From NCBI GenBank assembly GCA_002179805.1, contig NAVB01004134.1, positions 1 to 10,349 of the forward strand: a stretch of 10,349 bases of DNA, in the 5' to 3' direction. Below the pieces are notes generated by a model, which was not told where the DNA came from, did not search any database, and saw only the letters and a list, made by a program, of their open reading frames with translations. A program made the translations under genes and the position numbers. The stretch comes from Acanthamoeba lenticulata. Taxonomy: Eukaryota; Discosea; Longamoebia; Acanthamoebidae. How positions within the stretch are numbered: the stretch's first letter is position 1; every line of letters starts with the position of its first letter. Shown here in pieces: positions 1-8,414 of this stretch.

Positions 1-33
1 AAAAAAAAACATGAAAAAAGAAACGAAACGTAC

Positions 34-3000
34 ATCAAAGAGGGAGCCGAGAGCCATGTACTCCATGAGGATGCACATCTTGGGAGGCTTGGTGCAAGCG
101 GCCATGAAGAGGACCACGTTGGGGTGGCGCAGGGCCGTCATCACGCGCACCTCCTCGCGGAAGCTGCGCTCGAGCTCGCGTCCGCCGCCCTCGGTGATCA
201 TCATCTTGACGGCCACCTCGGTGCCCTTCCACACGGCCTTGTGGACCTCGCCGTAGCCGCCGGCGCCGAGCTGCTCGCCCATCTCGAGCTCGCCCACGTC
301 GACCTCCCAGTCGTCCTCCTTGCGTCGGTTGGCGCGCGCCCACAGGACGACGCCCACTACGACGCACAGCAGGATGAGGAAGCCAATGACCACGGCCGGG
401 ATGATGGCGCCCAGGATGGCCGCCAGCGGCACGTCGCTGCCGGCGCTGGCCACGGGCACGAGCTCGCAGTAGTCGCCTTCATAGCCGACCTCGCAGAAGC
501 AGACGCCGTGGCCGTCGGCGTCCTGATTGCACACGCCGTGGTCGGAGCAGACCGTGCTCTGGTAGATGCAGTCGTAGATGGAGCTCACGTGCACGCCGTC
601 GCACGTCATGTTGGCCACAAAGTCGATGATGCGGCCGCGCACCGCCGCCGCCTGGCCCGGCAGGCCCAAGTAATTCCTGGAATGCATCACCCGAGTCAGA
701 CCTCGCGCCCAATACCAGGAGGGAATGGCCGGGACGCACTTGGTGGCGAGGGAGACGGCGGTCGGGCTGGTCTGGGTCCAGTAGATCCAGTCGATGAGGG
801 CCTGGGCCTTGACGCAGTCCGGCATGGTGGACTGGTGCAGGATGAACTGGTGGTACATCGCCATCGGCCAGCTGCGCTCGCCCTTGCCTGAGAGGGACGA
901 AGAGGGGAGGAGCGAAGCATTTGATTGGCGTGTGAGTTCCAGAGCGAGGGTGCGCATCCGCTTGAGGGGGGCTCAACAACACGACGGACCGTTGGGGAAG
1001 TAGCCGACGTTCGGGTCGGCACCAAAGTCGTTGGCGGCCGAGACGAGGCTCTCGTAGGAGGGCGACACGCGATTGCCCGCCGCGTTGATAAAGTCGGCAA
1101 AGCCCAGCTGGCGCCCCGCGCGCATGGTCTCGTAGAGCCAAACGCCCATCGTGTAGGGGGTCGACACGATGACCGAGGACGGGTCGGGCACGTTGATGAA
1201 CCGCCCCGTGTCGGCCACAGGCAGGTGCACGTTGGTACCGGGGCCCACCTAGCAACGACAATTAACAAAACAAACGCTGGTGAAGATCGCCCCGGGCCCG
1301 GCGTACCGCGGCGTTGAACTCGGGGCTGGCGTCGCGGAGGGCGTCGAGCCACACTTGAAGGATCAGCGCCGTGTTGCCAAAGGCGACGGTGATGTTCTGG
1401 TCGGGGAGAAGGTCAAGGAGCGCCGGATTGAGGGCGCGGATGGCCGAGTGGTTCCAGTTGTCGACGGTGCCCAGCATGATGTCGGCCAGCGTGGGCAGGT
1501 CGAGCGCGATGGAGGTCTTGCCCACGAGCTCCGGGATCTGTAGGTTTTGTGTCGTTTGCATAAGTGGGACGCCTTGGACAGGGGAGCAAGAGAGAGCAAG
1601 TCGTACGTTGTAAGAGACGCCGATGGCGTAGGACAAGATAGGCAAGGCGACCACGTCAGACCCGTTCTGGCCGGTCCATGTGCCGCTCACGGCACCAAAA
1701 TCCACGTTGTCTGCATTTTATCATTAGTATTAACGACAAAATGAGTAAATGCTCAAATCTTGAATAACGAAGTGAGGCCAGACGACGTACAGGCCCGAAT
1801 GTCAGCGGTGGCCGTGCCGGTGACGGCGGTGAAGTAGCTGAGCTGGATGTTGGACGACGCGTAGGCGTTCATCCACGCCGGGTAGACGTTGAACACGACG
1901 CCCTCACCCACGAGCTGGACCAGGTCGAGCGCGCGCTCGCCGTTGCATTGGACGGTGCCCATGAGATCGAGCATCTTCCTGTGGTTGTTGTTGTTCTTGT
2001 TAGCGAGGTCGTCATCACGAAGCACGGGCCCAACCCACAGGACGGGCTCATCACGTACGTCTTGTAGCCAAAGGGGAGGGGCACGATGCTGACCAGCTTG
2101 GTCTGCAGGCCCGAGATGACGTGCGGGTTGAGCTGGGACCAGGTGATGAACGACAGCAGGCCTTGGATGACGGCGCAGTCGGGCAAGGTGCTCGCCGAGC
2201 GGATCATCACAAAGTGGACGACCGTGACGGGCCACGAGGTGGTCGCGTTGACGTCGAGCACGTTCATGCCGAGGTAGTCCGACTCCAGCTGGTCCGTCAT
2301 CTCGTTCAGGGCCGACTGGACCGTGGCTACCGTGGCGTCCACCGTCGCGCCGGCCTTGTTCTTCATCCGCGCATACTTGGTGCCGACCTGATCGGCCATG
2401 TAGCGGGTCGAGTAGCTCAAGCTGTAGGGCGTGTTCTGCAAAAGGGACGCCAACCATCATCAGGTTGCGCACTACGACGGCGATGGGATTGACGAGGAGG
2501 AGGGGCAGTACCTTGACGTAGGTGGCCTGGGCAGTGCCGGCCTCGCCCGTGTTGGTGATGCGACCGGCGAGGCCGGGGATCTGCGTCCAGTCCGGGACGC
2601 TCTGGTTCTCAAGGATGGTGACGTTGGCAAAGGCCGGGTTCCACAGCTTCAGCGCGGTGAAGAAGAGGCTGGAGATGCCAGCCATGGTGTCGTTGGAGCT
2701 GGCGAGAAGGATTTGCTGAGTCGGGAGCGAGGCGTTCGGGTTGAGCGCCTGGATGGCCGAGTCGTTCCACCATGCGATGTTGCCCAGCCAGATGTCGGCC
2801 AGCGTGGGCCCATCCAGCACCTGCAACGACGTAGGCGTCGACTTAGCACATGTCTAATAATACTGCAAGTAGGAGGCGGGCGTACAAGGGGCGAGGTGAG
2901 GGAAGGCAGGTTGTAGAGGGGCACGAGGGGCTGAGCGCCCATGGGCAGAAACGTAAGCCCATAGAGCGCTTGCTCGGCCTTGGACATGCCAGTTTCGAGC

Positions 3001-3542
3001 ATCACGAAATCCTGTGTAAAGATTGAATCGATTAATCCAACTCGTGATATGGGCGTGTTGTGCGAAAAGAGAGCAAGGTACCAGAACGCCCTCATTCAGA
3101 AAGCCGTAGCTCACGATGGCTGCATAGGCTGATGACTCCTCATAAGAAACCGTGGTCACTTCATCGACGTACTGCCCATAGTAACAAACTCCGTCATTAA
3201 CTGCGAGGCCAGGGCCTTGCGTTCCAACTAGGACAAAAACTAGGAAGAGGCACAAGAACAATACCTGGAAGTTGTCGGCCAGGTAGTCTATCAGCGGAGC
3301 GGCCAGGCTGCTACCACCGCCGACAACAGAGGTGGCCCCTACTTTCTCACAAGCAAAAAGTAGCGCGAGTCAGTCAAACCATTCACTTCAGCTGACAAGA
3401 AACGACGTGGACCACGCAGATGCTAGGCACGACGAGGCAACAGGGGATCCTTACCTTGAACCGGCAAGAAGATCCCAAGAAGAAAGCAGAGCAAGAGAAC
3501 CCACACCAAGAGGGTGGGGAGAGAGGACTTGGGATTTTGCAT
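34..3542 (-). CDS. Receptor-type TKL protein kinase with two extracellular PstS/PBP-like domains (3' end outside window)
   Basis: Exons, read on the minus strand: 3542-3455, 3338-3265, 3171-3082, 3011-2886, 2820-2512, 2435-2059, 1978-1791, 1710-1607, 1537-1307, 1248-990, 887-34. All joins are GT-AG and phases close to 900 codons, ending at a GTACGT donor at 33. The ATG at 3542 opens a typical signal peptide (residues 1-28, core LVWVLLLCFLLGIFL). Domain 1 (about 31-355) starts VVGGGSSLAAPL and contains DGPTLADIWLG and WWNDSAIQALNP, hallmarks of PstS-like phosphate-binding proteins. Domain 2 (about 376-705) repeats the plan (VGEGVVFNVYPAW, VDFGA, LPTLADIMLG, NWNHSAIRALNP). Then come a six-cysteine EGF-like module (C722-C756), a membrane helix (about 770-798) and the kinase N-lobe: loop GAGGYGEV (824-831), K843 in VAVK, probable helix-C E861. 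The predicted role is surface ligand sensing coupled to Ser/Thr (TKL) phosphorylation; the ligand is unknown. The rest of the kinase, and possibly more domains, lie beyond the left edge. An extra in-frame 39-base intron (715-677) would remove 13 residues. Confidence 0.85.
600..2000 (-). other. Second, tandem PBP/PstS-like domain of the receptor kinase
   Basis: Exons 7-10 and the first part of exon 11 encode a second copy (about residues 376-705): LVGEGVVFNVYPAWMNAYA, TGTATADI, VDFGAVSG, a VSYNIPEL hinge, LDLPTLADIMLGTVDNWNHSAI, then ITVAFGNTAL in place of the RSDGSGT loop. Both copies end in similar sequences: MLDLMGTVQCNG in copy 1 and IIDFVANMTCDG in copy 2. Copy 2 is more eroded at ligand loops than copy 1. 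Boundaries are approximate. A 39-base GT-AG segment at 677-715 sits in the copy-2 C-terminal strand region and may be an intron. Confidence 0.7.
2059..3338 (-). other. First PBP/PstS-like domain of the receptor kinase
   Basis: This stretch carries exons 2-6, which encode about residues 31-355. Order of motifs: VVGGGSSLAAPLIDYL (matches the N-terminal GAGATFP-type loop of PstS), a V-T-V-S-Y strand followed by EESSAY, DFVML...MS, the hinge segment VPLYNLPSL, DGPTLADIWLGNIAWWND, then SSNDTMAG where PstS proteins have a phosphate-binding RSDGSGT loop, and a C-terminal VPLP. The fold assignment is firm. Loss of the arginine in the last loop suggests that ligand chemistry differs from bacterial PstS, which is inference. 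Confidence 0.75.
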
Positions 3543-3953
3543 CGTTCTCGGCGTGGTGCACCGTGGCACAGTGTGATGGCAAGTTGCGGTCGGTAGGGGG
3601 CTAGATAGCGGGATGCTTGGTGCTTTGAGGGTAGAACAAGAAATGATGGGGTGCGGATAGAAGACGCTCGAATGCAGCCCGTAGCAGCTGCCCTCGGGCG
3701 ACGGGAGCGCTAAGCGACGAAGCGGGGCGATTGAGGTTGGGCCGGATAAGTCGGGCCCCGAGGCAAAAGTGCCACTGTGAACGGGTGACAGGTGTCGGTT
3801 AAAGCGGGTGGTGGTAACCAGTCTCTTCCTTTCCCTTCTTGGCCTTACCCGTGGGCTCGGTCACGATTGGCTCGATCAACGGCCAACGTTGCTGACGAGC
3901 ACGTTGACAAAATGCATTATATTCCTTCTCATCTCCTTTGCCGGTCGCCCTAA
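3543..3953. other. Spacer between the two minus-strand kinase genes
   Basis: These 411 bases hold the 3' region of the ARM-repeat kinase (on the minus strand its stop codon is at 3956-3954) and the upstream region of the receptor kinase. On the minus strand, AATATA at 3923-3918, just after the upstream stop, is the only weak polyadenylation-like signal I see. There is no clear TATA box upstream of the ATG at 3542, and no open frame with recognisable protein content. Confidence 0.5.
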
Positions 3954-6900
3954 CTACACGAGTGATGTCTGCAGGTCAGCCATCGTTGGTCGCTTGTCCG
4001 CGTCGAGCGAGACGCAGCGAACAGCAAGCTCGACCAGTTTGGTGGCCTCAAACGGCAGCGACCCAGACGAAGAAGCGCCCGCCTGCTCCAGCAAAAAGGC
4101 CCGCAACGCTTCCGGCTGCGCGTAGAGCGAAAGGTTTCCTGGCGGCTTGTTGCATGTGATAAGCTCCACCAAGAGGATACCAAAACTACACAACGCGCCA
4201 ACGGTTCACAAGATGTCAGAGCCGGAACGAGGAGTTGGAGCGAAGGAGAAAAGGAGCAAGCACCTGTAAACGTCGGCAGGCTGGCCATAGGCACCACCCG
4301 CCAAGACTTCGGGGGCCATCCACAGGCTGGTGCCCACCTTGAGGGTCATGGCTCCCGGCGTCGCCGAGGGCACCGAGGCCAGCGGGCTGGTCGGGTCAGT
4401 CTCTCGCGCGAAGCCAAAGTCACAACTGCGCAGGTCCACCACACGATAGCGTGATTGGCCAAAGTGGTTACCGGTTGAAAAACACCACCAGGCGGGGATC
4501 CGTGGGTTTTGGGCGTACAGGAGCGCAGAATGGTCCCCAGATCGCAGAAGCACGTTCTTGCTCTTGACATCTCGGTGTATGATGCCTTTGGCGTGCACGT
4601 ACCTTTATTGTGCGGACGTGCATCCCACACCCAGGAGTTGCGGTGGGCAGTTCATGAGCAAACCATGTTCTTCATGAAGCCGCGGGACGCGTCGGACGTA
4701 CGCAAGTGCGGAGGCGATGTCGTTGGCAACCGACAGGCGAAGTGACCACGGCAGCTTCTTCTCCCGTTTGAGGGCCTCCCTGTTGTTGTCGTTGATGGTG
4801 TCAAGTGTGAGCAGCAACTCTTGCGCTGCTCAGCTCTCTCGAACAAGAAGATGATCCACACAAACCTGAGGTCACCGCCGTCAATCAACTCGGTGACGAG
4901 GTAGGCTCCTGTCAGGTGCACGCAAAGCCCCAAGTAGCGCACTATGTTGCGGTGTTCCAGCAACCTGCTCCCCGGAAGCAGCGACAACGGTCAACGTTTT
5001 TACACGAAAACGGTCAGTAGGACGGCTCCTCGGCAGGCTAAAAACCCGGTTGGCCCGAGGCCTCTTCGTCTCGGTGCTTGCGGGTCGCGTACCGGAGGGC
5101 CCCGACCTCGCGCACGGCCAGCCGTTGCACATGTTCGTCTTCAGAGAAGGCGAATTCCTTGACGGCCACACGCTGGTCGCGGTAGAGCGCAGCGTAGATG
5201 GTGCCGAAGGCGCCCACGCCGATCTCCTCCTGGATCTGCAGCTCGTCGAACTTGACGTCGCCCTCGAGCATCTCCCAGAAACTGGGCGCGGGCCCTTCCT
5301 CGGCTGTGTTGCGCACAACACGGACAACACACATGTGGGTTTAGTCCAGGTCCTGGTTCAGGCTGAAGCGGCTGGCGGGTGAAGAGGGAAAGAAGATTGA
5401 TGTCGACACCATCTTCGGACGAGTCGAGCGAGTTGTCCTCGTCGAGGGGCCGCTCCGCCGTCTGGACCGTGAGCATCGGCACCAGCTTGCTCCGCGAGCG
5501 CGGAGTGCTGGTCATGGGCGGCGGGCCCTCATCGCCCGCCATGGTGAGTCGGCGCGCGGTTGGGCGTCGGACCTCGACCTCCAACGACACATCGCGGCTC
5601 TCCGGCGCCTCGACGGCGCAGCCGATCGAGCCCCGTCGCACGCGCGGCGGCGCCTCGACGTTCAGGTGGAGCGGCCGTTCGAGGCCCCGGCGGGGCGAGC
5701 CCGAGGCCTGCACCGCAGGAGGTCCCTGAGGCAGGGCGTTGGCGCTGACCGAGCGCTTGCGCTTGTCAGCCCCGAGCACGCGGCCCAGCTGGCCCTTGGG
5801 CTCGGGCTCGCCCTGGTCCTTGGGCGGGAGGGACGACGTGCGCCGGCGCTTGTCCGAGTCCTCCGAGGCCAGGGCCATGCGTCGCGGCGTGAGCAGAGGG
5901 CCGCTGCCCTCGGACGAAAAGTGGCCGTCCCGCGTGATGCGGCTCGACGCCCCTCCGCGGCCCGAGAGCGGGTTGCCCTTGGGGCTCGGGCTGGGCGGGG
6001 CGTCCATGTTGGTGAACAGGTCCGTGATGGCCGGCGCCTTCTTCACGAGCCGCACTGCGCGTAGTGGACATGATGAGCCATCACTCGAGCATGAAGACTG
6101 CGGTAGCGTAAGGGCAAAAGAGAAAGTGAGAGAGGGAGCAGGCGTACTGGCCACGGTTTGCGAGCCGTCGACGAGATCGACCAGCTTGCGGATCTCGCGC
6201 TCGGGGCGGACCGTGCCTTTGGCCTTGGTCAACACCTCCTTGACCTTGTCCGGCAGCTCATCTACCCAAGTTCACCACACGATCGACCCACAGCTTTCGC
6301 GATGAGCGCCTCCCCGCCGCCGCCGATGCAGAAAGAGGCTCGGGGATGTACCGTCGCCGTCGCAAATGTTGAGAAGGGCCGAGCCGGCGGCCATTTGCAG
6401 CTTAAAGTCGACGTTGCGCTTGGCCTGCAGGATGTTGAGGAGCATGCGGAGGCCGCCCAGCATCTTGACCTTGGCCTTGTTGGCATCTGCGCACCCATCC
6501 GTCCCGTCAGATTCAGTCGACACCACAACGACCCTCAAAGCGAAAGAGCCTGCGACGCGTACTGTTGTCGAGGCACACGTTGGCGATCGCAAAGGCCACG
6601 TTCCTCACGACCGACATATCGCGCGAGTCTCGCAATAGCACCACGAGCGGCTCCACCGCGCCCGCCTTGCCGGCCTCGACGCGCGCCAGAGCTGCAGCCA
6701 ACGAGGCGCGATGAGATCATCTCACTCAGGGCGACGAAGGCGACCGCCCGCGGTCACGGGCGCAGTGGCGGAGGGGGCGAGCGCGTACGGTCTTTCATGC
6801 AGAGGAGGCCGATGACGTTGGCCACCCACCGCTTGGCTTCGTTGTCCTTCTTGGGCGAGTCGAGGATACGCACGAGCGGGTCGAATCCGCCCTTCTTCAC

Positions 6901-8074
6901 CACCAGGTGCCTGTTCTCCTCTGCTCGGGCGGAGCCCACACACAGCGCAACACATGTGCGGTCATCACCATCAGCCGGGCTGCTCTTTGGCTGCGCAGGG
7001 CCGGCCGGCCGGGAGACATACCGGGGCCCAGGAGGTTGCCCAGCGCAAAGGCGGCCCATCGGTTGACGCGGAAGTTGGAGGAGTGGAGGCAGCTGACCAA
7101 CAGGCTCACACCGCCGCCCTTGCTCACCATCTGCACGGCCTCCTCTGCGTGGTTGTGGGGAAGAAGGTGACGAATAAGACCTGAGAAGAAGCCGAATGGG
7201 CAGCGCAGGAGGCCAAAGGGCGCGATGGCCATACCGTTGTCCATGCACAGGATGCCGATGGCATTGCAGGCCCAGCGGTTCACCGTCTCGTCGCTGGACT
7301 TGAGCAGGCGGAGGATGTAGTCCACGCCCTTGAGCTCGATGACCTCTTTCTTGTTCTCATCTGGCGGGCGCAGGTCGAGGGTGAGCTTGTGGTTTGATTT
7401 GGGAGGAAGGCGGCATGGAAGAACGACGAACCGCTGTCGATGCACAGGTTGCCCACGGCGCACACGCTCCAGCACTGGACCTTGATGTCGCGCGACCTGA
7501 GCCGCTGGACGAGCGGCTTCAGGCACCCTTGCCGCCCGAACGACTTGCGATTGTCTCCTGCTCATAAAAGCAATAACGATGAGAAAAGTCGATGCGAGGC
7601 CGCACACAACCGCGCAAAAGGAAGACAGGAAGAGGGTGAAGTGCGCGGCACCGTTGTCTTTCGTGAGCCAGGATATGGTGTTGGCGGCCCATTCCTGGAC
7701 GCGCGGACGCGAAGAGCCAAGGCTCTCCACGAGGCCCTGCACTTCCTCTTCCGGCAGGGTGAGGTTTGCTGGAGCACCATGACGTGGGCCCCGGAGCCCA
7801 TGCGACGAGTTAGAGCTACGCAGCTAGGCCTCGGAGGCAAAAATATAAATAAAAAAGCGAAGCGAAGCCAAAAAACGAAGACGACAAAACGCCCCCGGAG
7901 GGGAGTCGAGGTACAGTTCTGGGCTTTGGCGGAGAGCTCTTGGAGGTGCTCCACCTCTGCAGGCAAATAAGAAAAAAATAAAAAGATGCACGTTAGCGCC
8001 AGGGGCACCTCCTCGCGGGCAGCTTCTGCGGGGAACTCCTGCGCACCTTTCTTTGTTGCCTGACTGTTGCCCAT
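3954..8074 (-). CDS. ARM-repeat protein kinase (TKL-like), probably myristoylated, complete
   Basis: Exons on the minus strand: 8074-8047, 7956-7915, 7768-7652, 7557-7432, 7360-7235, 7144-7022, 6920-6789, 6691-6563, 6486-6352, 6261-6148, 6054-5410, 5303-5093, 4964-4862, 4817-4702, 4602-4519, 4425-4264, 4185-3954. Phases close exactly to 874 residues plus TAG. The start MGNSQATKK resembles N-myristoylated proteins (PKA catalytic subunits begin MGN...KK); the ATG is the first in frame. Residues 24-319 form seven ARM-type helical repeats. Residues 358-572 are a Ser/Pro/Arg-rich, probably disordered linker. The kinase domain (about 594-870) has all key elements: GVGAFG (601-606), K621, E638, HRDVKSKN (725-732), CDFG (745-748), GTSLWMAPE (775-783), ADVYSFG and RPTM near the end. 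It should be an active Ser/Thr kinase using the ARM array as a docking scaffold; partners are unknown. Less certain joins are the first two introns, the in-frame 93-base intron before CDFG, and exon 13/14, where no GT-AG choice gives a perfect GGDLR-ELL junction. Confidence 0.85.
5410..6054 (-). other. Ser/Pro/Arg-rich linker exon of the ARM-repeat kinase
   Basis: This is the longest exon (645 bases, residues 358-572) and joins the ARM array to the kinase domain. It is poor in hydrophobic residues and rich in Ser, Pro, Arg and Gly. It contains basophilic phosphosite-like motifs (KRRRTSS at 426-432, KRKRSVS at 455-461, RRGS at 497-500, RRLT at 525-528), proline-directed sites (TPR at 413, SPR at 477, TPR at 541) and basic clusters that could act as nuclear signals. 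It ends in an acidic run (DEDNSLDSSED). Function as a regulatory tether is inference. Confidence 0.6.
6352..7768 (-). repeat. Seven ARM-type repeats, about one per exon
   Basis: Exons 3-9 (117, 126, 126, 123, 132, 129 and 135 bases) each encode roughly one 39-45 residue armadillo-like unit. Typical units read GVDYILRLLKSSDETVNRWA followed by CNAIGILCMDN, and GGFDPLVRILDSPKKDNEAK followed by RWVANVIGLLCMKD. The pattern is a G-x-x-L-V/L helix, a short turn, then an Asn-containing third helix (ANTIS, CAVGN, CNAIG, AFALGN, ANVIG, AFAIAN, SALLNI). Every bounding intron on this model is phase 1, and every junction falls after the same part of the repeat (KDN, IDS, MDN, GP, MKD, LDN, DGD). Confidence 0.8.
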
Positions 8075-8414
8075 CGTGTTCAAGGCAGGCGCTTCGACTG
8101 GGGCAGCAGCGTTTTGGCCTTCGTGTGGATGCGCAAACGCGTTCGGGGCCAAAAAATGCAAAAAGAAAACAGAAACGTAAAAGTCCCGCGCCCAAGCTGA
8201 CCAAAGAGAGAACGGGGATACTTGTCGCGTTTTATTTGTGCGCCGAGCTTGTAACCGTTACACCAGAGAGTAAACGAAGCTAGCAAGAATGAAAAGCAGC
8301 TTTATCTGTTTATTTCTTATTTTTAAAATGTTTCTTTTAAACATTTAAGTGTTTCATTCTTACGCACACGGAAGTGGTGGTGGACTTTCCCGTCCAGGGC
8401 GGCAAGAACAAAAG
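8075..8414. promoter_or_regulatory. Divergent intergenic region, probable shared promoter region
   Basis: These 340 bases separate the start codons of the minus-strand ARM kinase (8074) and the plus-strand LEA_2-like gene (8415). The two flanks are GC-rich, but 8301-8350 is strongly AT-rich with TTTAAA-like and TTATTTTTAAAAT stretches, as expected of a core promoter. The inverted repeat at 8326-8346 lies in the middle of this AT-rich block, 69 bases before the plus-strand ATG. No transcription start can be placed from sequence alone. Confidence 0.45.
8326..8346. repeat. 8-bp inverted repeat AAATGTTT / AAACATTT
   Basis: Perfect 8-base arms at 8326-8333 and 8339-8346 with a 5-base spacer (CTTTT), in the AT-rich part of the divergent intergenic region. 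It could be a transcription factor site or a chance palindrome in AT-rich sequence; a short AT-only hairpin would be weak. Confidence 0.4.

Noticed and set aside
1..30. Poly-A run with possible polyadenylation site
   Set aside because: It is the T-rich start of the intron that follows the last visible exon of the minus-strand receptor kinase.
124..891. Long open frame (255 codons) on the plus strand
   Set aside because: Antisense shadow of the GC-rich EGF, membrane and kinase exon; its Ala/His/Val-rich translation has no domain sense, while the minus strand gives clear motifs.
3172..3264. A hydrophobic helix FLCLFLVFVLVGTQG after the signal peptide
   Set aside because: It is the translation of a 93-base intron that happens to be open; splicing from CAG to TACGTCGATG restores the PBP strand order (NFQ-YVDEVTTVSYE).
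600..3338. Bacterial contamination or a recently transferred pstS gene
   Set aside because: The PBP sequence is split by many GT-AG introns, has a eukaryotic signal peptide and is continuous with EGF, membrane and kinase segments at the same base composition.
5141..6235. Minus-strand 364-codon frame taken as one exon
   Set aside because: It starts at a TTG and runs through an intron at 6055-6147 and past 5409 into a wrong frame over the kinase N-lobe; the spliced model keeps GVGAFG and VAVK.
6158..7066. Plus-strand open frame of 302 codons across the ARM exons
   Set aside because: It crosses several minus-strand introns, and its translation is low-complexity; the ARM repeats are read on the other strand.
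8041..8074. Longer first exon MGNSQATKKGAQEF... reading on as in PKA-like N termini
   Set aside because: Continuing reads into a T-rich intron (translated as CIFLFFSYLP); the AAAG/GTGCGC donor joins in frame to EVEHLQELSAKAQ. The retained form cannot be fully excluded.
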